Assembly: GCA_027494115.1 (NCBI GenBank)
Contig: JAOSJL010000001.1
Span: 1,079,926 to 1,143,925 of the forward strand
Direction of reading: 5' to 3'
DNA: 64,000 bases
Source: Acidimicrobiia bacterium
GTDB lineage: Bacteria; Actinomycetota; Acidimicrobiia; IMCC26256; JAOSJL01
A model generated the notes under the pieces. It was not told the origin of the DNA, ran no database searches, and saw nothing but the letters and a program-made list of their open reading frames with translations. Made by a program: the position numbers and the translations under genes. Below, piece by piece: positions 16,480-23,198 of this stretch. Each line of letters opens with the position of its first letter. The first letter of the stretch is position 1.

Positions 16480-17624
16480 GAGGCCACCAGATTGCAGCTC
16501 GGGTCGAAGCCCGCGGGATCGCCGGTCACGAGCTCTGCGCGGGACCGGAAGCCGCCCCCGCACAGGTCGAGTCCCTCACAGGAGGTACACGTCTCGGGGA
16601 TCCATTGTCCCGAGCGAAGCCCGCGGAGGAACGGATCGGTCGCATCTCTCCAGATCCGTGAGAACGGGGTGTGCCGCACGTTTCCGAAGCTGTGGTGGCG
16701 AGCGAACTGGTCGGGATGGACCTCGCCGCGCTCGTCGATGCACGCCAGCGCGATTCCGGCACCGGCCGTGGCGCCACGATTCCAGCGCAGCGCGCGTCGC
16801 GCAACGTCCGCACGATGGGGATCGTGCGTCACCAGCCACTCGAGCAGGAACGGGCCGTCAGACGGGTTGTCGACCGTGAGGACTTCCACGCCACGATGCT
16901 CGGCGGCGAACGCGAAGATCCGTTCCAGCGCGGAGCGTCGCTGCCCGGGTGAGACGTCGTCGAGTCGTCCACCGCGCCCGGCCGGAACGAGGTGGTAGAC
17001 GCAGAGGCGTTCGACGTCTTCGCTCTCCACGAGTTCCAGAACGGCCTCGAGCTGCCGATAGGTCCCCGGTGTCAGCGTGAAGCGCACACCTCGGCGTACG
17101 CCGGCCTCTCCGAGACGGCGGAGACCGGCGACGGCCTCCGCCCGAGCGCCTTCGCGGCACCGCAACCTGTCGTGTGTCTCTTCGTCGCCGTCGATACTGA
17201 TTCCGACGTAGGACACACCGGATTCGCGCAGGCTCACCGCGACCGCGGGACTGATGAGAGTTCCGTTGCTCGACAGGGTGACCCGGATCCCGAGCCGGTG
17301 CGCCTCGCGTGCCAGTTCCACGAGATCGGGACGAGTCAGGGGCTCGCCACCCGAGAGCAGGAGTGCCGGTACCTCGTAGCTCGCGAGGTCGGCGATCAGG
17401 GCGAGACCCTGCTCGGTGGAGAGTTCGTCGTCGCCAGAGCGTCGGGTGGCCGAGGCGTAGCAGTGCGAACACGACAGGTTGCAGCCCCGGGTGCTGTTCC
17501 ACACGACGACGGGTCGGCGGGTCGTGGATGCCCCCGGTGTCGTTTCGCCGGGACGGTCCCAGCCGTAGCGGAGCGCGTCCGAATCCGACCGGGCCGAGCC
17601 GATCAGCGACGAGACATTCAGCAT
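16476..17624 (-). CDS. Radical SAM/SPASM protein, AhbC/NirJ-like
   Basis: The 382-residue protein begins with a segment ending in DALRYGWDRPGE, then RPVVVWNSTRGCNLSCSHCYA with the CxxxCxxC cluster site, LLLSGGEPLTRPD, and a C-terminal CIDERGEVHPDQF ... HSFGNVRHTPFSRIW ... CTSCEGLDLCGGGFRSRAE. These are hallmarks of the AhbC/NirJ group, which removes acetate or propionate side chains from siroheme-derived tetrapyrroles. The ATG at 17624 is preferred because GGAGGG precedes it; the frame extends further upstream. No siroheme decarboxylase gene is nearby, so the tetrapyrrole role is an inference from family resemblance and from pairing with an AhbD-like gene. Confidence 0.82.
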   Translation of the reverse strand: MLNVSSLIGSARSDSDALRYGWDRPGETTPGASTTRRPVVVWNSTRGCNLSCSHCYASATRRSGDDELSTEQGLALIADLASYEVPALLLSGGEPLTRPDLVELAREAHRLGIRVTLSSNGTLISPAVAVSLRESGVSYVGISIDGDEETHDRLRCREGARAEAVAGLRRLGEAGVRRGVRFTLTPGTYRQLEAVLELVESEDVERLCVYHLVPAGRGGRLDDVSPGQRRSALERIFAFAAEHRGVEVLTVDNPSDGPFLLEWLVTHDPHRADVARRALRWNRGATAGAGIALACIDERGEVHPDQFARHHSFGNVRHTPFSRIWRDATDPFLRGLRSGQWIPETCTSCEGLDLCGGGFRSRAELVTGDPAGFDPSCNLVAS

Positions 17625-17793
17625 GTGGCCCTCCGCGTGCGCTCCGACGATGCCGTCGAGACTCGCCAGAGTCAACCGCGCCCGGCGTCACGCGTGGTAC
17701 GGCCGAAGGTCCCGACATGATGGGCCGCGTGGACTGGAGTTTCGCACGAGCCCCGGTGGAGATACCATCCGGGCGAACCACCGAGGAGGAACC

Positions 17794-17868
17794 GTGAAGA
17801 AGATCCTGTTGCTCGTTGTCGTCATTGCTCTGGGCGTCGTCATCGCCCAGAAGGTGCGCAGCGCCTAG
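17794..17868 (+). CDS. 24-residue membrane peptide
   Basis: GTG at 17794 follows a strong ribosome site (GAGGAGGA, 17783-17790) and encodes MKKILLLVVVIALGVVIAQK plus VRSA. It has the form of a lone membrane helix with a basic N-terminus, like the tiny DLW-39-type peptides of actinobacteria, although the DLW tail is missing. It is divergent from the radical SAM pair and upstream of the tad promoter. The match of ribosome site, start and composition makes it credible despite its size. Confidence 0.5.
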   Translation: MKKILLLVVVIALGVVIAQKVRSA

Positions 17869-17901
17869 ACGGTCGACGCCATCTGACTTTCGGGCGGACC
17901 C

Positions 17902-17931
17902 TTGACATCGGACGGGGTTCGTCCCTAGGTT
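17902..17931 (+). promoter_or_regulatory. Promoter of the tad pilus operon
   Basis: TTGACA (17902-17907) and TAGGTT (17926-17931) are separated by 18 bases. The spacer contains GGACG/CGTCC, a small inverted repeat. A pyrimidine-rich leader follows (about 17931-17957), then AAGGAGGAA just before the ATG at 18025. Confidence 0.7.
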
Positions 17932-18024
17932 CCTTTCACTTCCCCCTTTCCTTCCTCCGCGGGCCCTCGCGCGTCCGCTTCGGATCACTCGGCGCCGGTA
18001 TCGCCGTGACCCAAGGAGGAAGGG

Positions 18025-18738
18025 ATGCTCATCGCGTACTGGTCACCCAAGGGTGGTTCCGGAACGTCCGTCTTGGCAGCGGCCACGGCGGGAGTGCTGG
18101 CCCGCCGCTGCGGAGCGACACTCGCCGACCTCGGGGGCGATCAACCCGCCGTGTGCGGACTGGCCCGCGATCCCGACGTGGGTCTGCGCGACTGGCTGGT
18201 CGCCGGCCCCGAAGCACCTGCCGAAGCGCTCGAACGCCTCGGTGTCGACGTCGCGCCCGGGCTGGAGGTGCTCCCGTACGGCGGTCGGGAGACACGAGAG
18301 CCCGGTGCGGTGCTTCCCGAGGCGGGGGCCGCGCTGGGCGTCACGCTTCGGGACAGGTCCTCCCCGACGGTCGCCGATGTCGGCTCGCTCATGCGCACCG
18401 ATCCCGAGGCGGCCGAGGCGCTCCTCGAGGTGGCCGACGTCACGGTGCTCGTCGTGCGCCCCTGCTATCTGACGCTGCGCCGCGCCGTGGCGATGCCCGC
18501 CGTTGCCCGAGGCGATCTCGTCGCGTTCGTCGACGAGCCAGGCCGATCTCTGGCCGCGCCTCAGGTGCTCGACGTTCTCGGTCTGAGCAACTCCGTGAAG
18601 GTTCCCGTGCGAGCGTCGATCGCCCGCGCCGTCGACGCAGGAGTCGTCGTGACTCGAGCACCCGACGTGCTGCGCCGCAGCGTCCGGGAGATTCTCCGTC
18701 AGCTCGGTGTCGCCGACGATGCGGGGCAGGCGGCGTGA
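18025..18738 (+). CDS. CpaE/Ssd-like ParA-family ATPase of the tad locus
   Basis: The 237-residue protein opens with a deviant Walker A, WSPKGGSGTSVLAA, and keeps the MinD/ParA layout (TLADLGGDQPA, TVADVGSL, VTVLVVRPCYLTLRRA). In actinobacteria such proteins head the Flp/Tad pilus operon and are thought to position or regulate the secretion machine. A strong ribosome site precedes the ATG and the gene is first after a good promoter. Its stop overlaps the next start (GTGA). Confidence 0.85.
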   Translation: MLIAYWSPKGGSGTSVLAAATAGVLARRCGATLADLGGDQPAVCGLARDPDVGLRDWLVAGPEAPAEALERLGVDVAPGLEVLPYGGRETREPGAVLPEAGAALGVTLRDRSSPTVADVGSLMRTDPEAAEALLEVADVTVLVVRPCYLTLRRAVAMPAVARGDLVAFVDEPGRSLAAPQVLDVLGLSNSVKVPVRASIARAVDAGVVVTRAPDVLRRSVREILRQLGVADDAGQAA

Positions 18739-20025
18739 CCGCCGTGCGTACCGCGAGCGGCATTCCTCGAGGCGACCATCTTCGGAAGGCTTCCGCGAGC
18801 GCCATTCCGTCGACTCTCGAAGGATCCGACCGCGATGTGAAGCGCCGTGTGCACCGCCGCGTGCTCGAGGTCGCCGACACGCTGGGGCCCGTGGGGGGAG
18901 AGGAGTTGCGCCTCCGGGTGGGTGAACTCCTCCGCGAGGTGGCACCGCTGCTCCCGGTCGCGCGTGCGCAGGAGGTGCTCGACGACCTCCTCGACGAGAT
19001 CGGTGGCCTGGGTCCCCTCGAGGCTGTGCTCGCCGATCCGGAGGTGAGTGAAGTGATGCTGCTCGGCGGTGGTGACGCGTACGTAGAGCGTCGTGGTGAG
19101 CTCCTGCCGATCGATCTGTCTCTCGATGCGGCCGACGTCATCCGTCTGGTGGAGCGCGTGGTGGCGCCGCTCGGCCTTCGACTCGACCGCTCCTCCCCCT
19201 CGTGGAAGCACGTCTCGCCGACGGATCGCGGCTCCACGCCGTGATACCACCCCTGGCGCCCGATGGTCCGTGCGTGACGATTCGACGGTTTCGTGTGCAC
19301 CCGGTGCCGCTCTCGGCCTTCGACCCCGGCGACGCCGCAGCGTTTCTCGAACAGCAGGTGGCGGCGGGCTGGAACCTGCTGATCTCGGGTGGCACGAGCT
19401 CAGGGAAGACCACGCTCTGCAACGCGCTTGCCGGTGCTGTGGATCCCTCCGAGCGGATCGTGACGATCGAGGAGACCGCCGAGCTGCGACTTGCACACGG
19501 GCACGTTGTGCGGCTCGAGGCTCGCCCCCCAACGCAGAGGGTGTCGGTGGCGTGTCCATCCGCCGGCTCGTCCGCGCAGCGCTGCGAATGCGGCCCGACC
19601 GGATCATCGTGGGCGAGGTGCGCGGGGTCGAGGCGCTCGACATGATCCAGGCCCTCAACACCGGTCACGACGGGTCCCTGTCCACGGTCCACGCGGGCTC
19701 ACCGGGTGACGCGCTGACCCGGCTCGAGGCGCTCGCGCTCATGACCGACGCCGGGCTCCCGCTTCCTTCAATCCGAGCCCAGCTGGCGTCGTCACTCGAC
19801 GCGGTGGTTCAGGTGGCACGTGTGGGCGGTACCCGCCGGATCGAGTCGGTGGCCGAGGTGCGTCGGGAGGGTACGCGCCTCTCTGCAGTTCCCCTCTTCG
19901 ATCGTGGAGCGACGGACTCCGTGGAATCGGACGTGTTGCGTCGGGTGGCAGCTCCCACGCGGCCGTCGCGGCGCGCGACCCGTTCCGGTAGTGGCCACCC
20001 GGGCCACGGAGCGGAGGCGGCGTGA
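18735..20025 (+). CDS. cpaF: Tad secretion ATPase (CpaF/TadA); two single-base indels
   Basis: This hexameric ATPase powers Flp pilus assembly at the inner face of the membrane. Corrected length is 430 residues. Visible are the N-terminal domain ([20 protein letters not shown]), Walker [17 protein letters not shown], the Asp box [10 protein letters not shown], Walker B-region [20 protein letters not shown] and the His box [14 protein letters not shown]. The frame breaks at the C5 run 19195-19199 (SSP to [11 protein letters not shown]) and the C6 run 19525-19530 (EARPP to NAEGVGGVS), each lacking one C; restoring both gives 431 codons. The GTG start overlaps the preceding stop, and the stop overlaps tadB. 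Confidence 0.92.
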
Positions 20026-20888
20026 TGTCGCTGGCGATGGCCGTGCCCGGCTTCTTGGGGGCGTGGCTGTTGGTCCGACAGGCTCGGCACGAACCCGCCC
20101 GGTCTCGGCTTCGTGCCTTGAACCGGCGCGTCGGGTGGCGGATGCCGGAGGTGCTGCGGACCCGCCTCGAGGTCGCGTTGCAGGCCGCGGCCGTTTCAGC
20201 ATCACCGGAAGCCGCGTTGGAGATGACCGCCGCGGCGGCGGTTGCGACCGCGTTCGTCGCGTTCGTCATGGCACCTCCACTGGCGCCGCTCGCCGTTGTC
20301 GGGATCCCCGTGTGTTCCGGTGTCGGGCTCCACCTCGCTCGGCACCGGCGCGACCGACAGACCGAGGCGGCGCTTCCGGGCGCTCTCGAACAGGTGGCTG
20401 CGGAGTTGCGGAGCGGTGGAACGGTCGCCGACGCCGTGGCGGCATTGGCAGAGGCAGATGGTCCGCTGGGGAGCGACATGGCCCGCGTGCGAGCCCGCGC
20501 GGAGTTCGGCGCCGGTCTCGATCGCGCTCTTGCAGCATGGACCGAGGAGTCCGACCTGCACGGAGTACGAGCCACCGCTGGGGCTCTGGCCGTCGCGACG
20601 TCGATCGGAGGTCGGGCCGCCGACGCCGTGGAGGGTCTGGCTGCGTCATTGCGGGAACGTCTGGCGGTCGCGGCCGAGGCGCGATCCTTGGGTACACAGG
20701 CTCGACTGTCGGCGATCGTGGTCGGCGCCGCGCCTCTCGGCTACCTCGTTCTCTCGCTACTGGTCGACCCCCGGGCTCTCGTTGCACTGACCGGTACGAC
20801 GATCGGACGGTTCTGCCTCCTCGCGGGGCTCACCCTCGAGGCACTTGCAGCCCTGTGGATGCGCCGTATCGTACGGGTGACCCCGTGA
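20022..20888 (+). CDS. tadB: Tad inner-membrane platform protein TadB (T2SS F family)
   Basis: The 288-residue protein has the GspF-like layout: membrane segments near residues 5-20 and 65-105, then a cytoplasmic GspF domain ([57 protein letters not shown]) and C-terminal membrane segments (about 230-280). With TadC it forms the platform on which CpaF turns. Starts overlap the neighbours by 4 bases on both sides. Confidence 0.88.
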   Translation: MMSLAMAVPGFLGAWLLVRQARHEPARSRLRALNRRVGWRMPEVLRTRLEVALQAAAVSASPEAALEMTAAAAVATAFVAFVMAPPLAPLAVVGIPVCSGVGLHLARHRRDRQTEAALPGALEQVAAELRSGGTVADAVAALAEADGPLGSDMARVRARAEFGAGLDRALAAWTEESDLHGVRATAGALAVATSIGGRAADAVEGLAASLRERLAVAAEARSLGTQARLSAIVVGAAPLGYLVLSLLVDPRALVALTGTTIGRFCLLAGLTLEALAALWMRRIVRVTP

Positions 20889-21586
20889 GTGTCGATCTGT
20901 CCGCATGGCTGCTCGCAGGTTGCCTCGGAGTCCTCGCGGCACTGCCACTCGCGCGGCGCGCTCGAGCCGCGACCGTGACGGATCGGACCTCACGACTGTC
21001 CGGCACCGATCCGGATGCGGGGCTGGTTGTCGCGGCGGCGACCCGCCTTCGGCGTTTCGAGACGCTTCGACTCGTCGCGGCCCGGGCAGGGATCGTCGGT
21101 CGGGTTCTCTCGGGCCTGGCGAGGCGACGTCGGCAGCGCCGCGCGGATGCGCTCCTTCGTAGCGAGGTGCCGGTCGCGGTCGATCTCGTCGGCGTCGCCG
21201 TCGGAGCGGGATGCACCCCCTATCTGGCCGTCCGGGTGGCGGGGGAGTGGGCACCTGAGCGCGTCGGGGCGGTTCTGGCGAGCGTCGGACAGCTCTGGGA
21301 CATGGGTGCGACCTTCAGCGACGCAATGTCCGACGTCGGGGTGCGTCACAGGCCACTTCGCGCCCTGTCCGACGCGCTCATCGCCTCGGACCGCCTGGGC
21401 GCCCCCGTGGGTCCGGCTCTCGGGCGAATCAGCGCCGAGGCCAGGGCCGACACCCGCCGCGAGGCCGAACAACGTGCCCGTGCGCTACCGGTCCGTCTCT
21501 TGTTCCCTCTCGTGTTCCTCGTGTTGCCGGCGTTCGGTCTGCTGACCGTCGCCCCGGCGCTGCTCTCCGGACTCGCCCGCACCTGA
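20885..21586 (+). CDS. tadC: Tad inner-membrane platform protein TadC (T2SS F family)
   Basis: The 233-residue partner of TadB carries an N-terminal membrane segment (SAWLLAGCLGVLAALPL), a GspF domain (RSEVPVAVDLVGVAVGAGCT, RPLRALSDALIASDRLGAPV, ADTRREAEQRARALPVRLLF) and a C-terminal hydrophobic hairpin (LFPLVFLVLPAFGLLTVAPALL). The GTG at 20885 overlaps the tadB stop. The pilin gene follows 43 bases later. Confidence 0.87.
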   Translation: MSVDLSAWLLAGCLGVLAALPLARRARAATVTDRTSRLSGTDPDAGLVVAAATRLRRFETLRLVAARAGIVGRVLSGLARRRRQRRADALLRSEVPVAVDLVGVAVGAGCTPYLAVRVAGEWAPERVGAVLASVGQLWDMGATFSDAMSDVGVRHRPLRALSDALIASDRLGAPVGPALGRISAEARADTRREAEQRARALPVRLLFPLVFLVLPAFGLLTVAPALLSGLART

Positions 21587-21627
21587 CGGGCCTCACCTCC
21601 CCCTACCCACAGCGACAGGAGGATCAG

Positions 21628-21687
21628 CAGTGTGTGAGCGAGCAGTGTGTGAACGAGCAGTGTGTGAACGAGCAGTGTGTGAGCGAA
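21628..21687 (+). repeat. Four tandem 15-bp repeats at the start of the pilin gene
   Basis: CAGTGTGTGAGCGAG is repeated at 21628, 21643, 21658 and 21673 with one or two changes. Read in the pilin frame, each unit encodes AVCER. Each unit contains an in-frame GTG, so several starts are possible. Copy number changes would alter leader length by 5 residues without shifting the frame. Confidence 0.9.
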
Positions 21688-21962
21688 CCGCCCATGAGGA
21701 ATCAGCCGTTCCGACGATCGCTTCCCGACCGGGTGTGTTTCGCAGAGCGGTGAATGCCGTTCGGAGTTGGGTGACCAACGCTGAGGTCGCGCTACGGCGG
21801 GTGGCGGCCGGGGAGGTGGGTCAGACGACCGCGGAGTATGCGTTGGTGATCGTGGGGGCGGCAGCCCTGGGAGCACTGCTGCTCACGTGGGCGACGAAGA
21901 GCGACGCCATCGGCAAGCTCTTCGACATCGTTCTCGACCAGGTCACCAAGCTCGCCAAGTAG
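21630..21962 (+). CDS. Flp-type pilin (DUF4244-like) with Cys-rich repeat leader
   Basis: The 110-residue protein ends with a Flp-like core: GQTTAEYALVIVGAAALGAL (about residues 65-84) then a short amphipathic tail. The G-(x)4-E-Y pattern before a hydrophobic helix is the class III prepilin signal cut by a TadV/CpaA peptidase. Its place between tadC and tadE is that of the pilin subunit. The N-terminus is odd: three or four CERAV pentapeptides encoded by the 15-bp repeats. AGGAGGA at 21617-21623 favours the GTG at 21630, but initiation at a later repeat GTG is possible and would give a more usual leader. Confidence 0.8.
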   Translation: MCERAVCERAVCERAVCERTAHEESAVPTIASRPGVFRRAVNAVRSWVTNAEVALRRVAAGEVGQTTAEYALVIVGAAALGALLLTWATKSDAIGKLFDIVLDQVTKLAK

Positions 21963-21984
21963 CGGTGCAGAAAGGACGCAGGAG

Positions 21985-22026
21985 CCCCGGTCGTCGTGTA
22001 CCCGCGTAGGTACGCGACGACCGGGG
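21985..22026 (+). promoter_or_regulatory. 18-bp stem-loop between pilin and tadE genes
   Basis: Bases 21985-21996 (starting CCCCGG) pair perfectly with 22015-22026. One T:G pair and five more pairs (GTACC/GGTAC) close a 6-base loop. It begins 22 bases after the pilin stop and covers the probable tadE start at 21996, so it could end most transcripts after the pilin gene or hinder tadE translation, giving more pilin than TadE. Confidence 0.6.
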
Positions 22027-22366
22027 CCAGTCGACCGTCGAGTTCGCTCTCGTTCTTCCACTCGTTCTGTTCGCGTTGATGGTGATCGTCCAGGTGGCGC
22101 TGGTCGTGCGTGATCAGGTGGCCGTTGTCCACGCCGCGCGTGAAGCGGCGCGGGCTGCCAGCGTCGATCCTGATCCGAGGTCCGCAGTTCGGGCCGCGCG
22201 TCGCACGGTTCCCGGGGCCGACGTCGAGACAGGCCGTCGACCCGAAATCGGCGAACCCGTTCGGGTCGACGTGGCCTACACGTCGCCCACGAATCTGCCA
22301 CTGGTCGGACGACTGTTTCCTGACCTGATCCTGCGAGCACACACGGAGATGAGGGTGGAGCGATGA
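21996..22366 (+). CDS. tadE: TadE-like minor pilin; start uncertain, one probable indel
   Basis: The core GQSTVEFALVLPLVLFALMV (class III prepilin-like cleavage/hydrophobic motif) is followed by VQVALVVRDQVAVVHAAREA, the TadE signature. In the existing frame a TAG at 22007 lies upstream and no start codon follows before the motif, so the start cannot be read directly. Starting at GTG 21996 and adding one G to the run at 22023-22026 gives a 123-residue protein beginning MYPRRYATTGGQ and joins the core in frame, matching the indel pattern seen across the window. TadE minor pilins aid pilus assembly. Confidence 0.7.
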
Positions 22367-22797
22367 CGTCGCTCTACAGACTGCCGGGAAAGGGAGTCGG
22401 CCCCTTGACGCGCGCAGCCGGCGAACGCGGCAACGCGCTGATCCTGACCGTCTTCCTCGTCGCGGTCGGCGGTGTGTTCGCGCTGGTGGTCGCCGGGATG
22501 GGTGCAGGCGTCGTCGACGACGCGCGAACGGAGTCGGCCGCCGACGCCGCCGCCCTCGCCGCGGCTGATTCGCTCGCCCTCGGTCAGGATGCGGCCGAGG
22601 CACGCATCGAGGCGGCGAGCTTCGCGTCGGCCAACGGAGCGCGCCTGGTGTCGTGCGACTGCGACGATTCGCCGGTCACCGTCGAGGTCGAGCGCGTGGG
22701 AGCGTCGGGCGACACTTTCGTGGCGACCGCCCGTGCCGAGGTCTCGAGCACGCCCGTCAGCTCTCCTCCTGAGGTTCCTCGCGGGCGACGACCTTGA
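22363..22797 (+). CDS. TadE/TadG-like protein of the helicase/secretion neighbourhood (Rv3654c-like)
   Basis: The 144-residue protein has a basic N-terminus, the prepilin-like ERGNALILTVFLVAVGGVFAL segment in two parts around residues 21-42, then DDARTESAADAAALAAADSL, typical of the actinobacterial TadE-like proteins found beside this helicase. An LVSCDCDDSP cysteine pair may form a disulfide outside the membrane. It overlaps the previous gene by 4 bases. Its last 41 bases overlap the convergent gene, so the true C-terminus may be shorter if an indel lies there. Confidence 0.75.
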   Translation: MTSLYRLPGKGVGPLTRAAGERGNALILTVFLVAVGGVFALVVAGMGAGVVDDARTESAADAAALAAADSLALGQDAAEARIEAASFASANGARLVSCDCDDSPVTVEVERVGASGDTFVATARAEVSSTPVSSPPEVPRGRRP

Positions 22798-23188
22798 AGC
22801 GGGCGTCGGCGAGTGGGGCGTCGTCCACGCTCAACAGGAAGCGGTAGTCACCGGGCTCGGTGAACTCGACGTTGTCGAAGTTCATCACGAAGAGGCCTGG
22901 CTGGTCGTCACCCACACGGGCGTGCGGTGGTCGACCCGCCGAGAAGCTTCCGCCGACGGCACCCTTGCGCAGCAGACTCCCGTTATCGGCGTCGACCAGG
23001 TCGACCGTGAGATCGTGCTTCATGTCGGTCTCGTGCCACGGCACCCGCAGAACCACGGCCAGCGAAACGTGGGCGCGCCGTGCCGGCAGCTTCGAGAACG
23101 TCAGGACATCCCAACCGCCGCCGGTGACGTAGAGCTTCCCCTTCACAGCCTCGGCATGATCGGCGATGAGAAACGTCGTGATCTCCAC
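22757..23188 (-). CDS. DUF6941-like protein, 143 residues
   Basis: The GTG at 23188 gives a protein beginning MEITTFLIADHAEAVKGKLY and then VTGGGWDVLTF, followed by beta-rich sequence (HVSLAVVLRVPWHET, HDLTVDLVDADNG) and GDYRFLLSVDDAPLADARFKVV. This pattern is shared by a conserved actinobacterial family of unknown role. The family name is from memory. It lies downstream of the helicase on the same strand, 10 bases after its stop. Confidence 0.7.
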   Translation of the reverse strand: MEITTFLIADHAEAVKGKLYVTGGGWDVLTFSKLPARRAHVSLAVVLRVPWHETDMKHDLTVDLVDADNGSLLRKGAVGGSFSAGRPPHARVGDDQPGLFVMNFDNVEFTEPGDYRFLLSVDDAPLADARFKVVAREEPQEES

Positions 23189-23198
23189 GTCGCCGACC

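Noticed and set aside
21628..21687. CRISPR-like repeat array
   Set aside because: The units are contiguous 15-bp coding repeats with no spacers and no cas genes.
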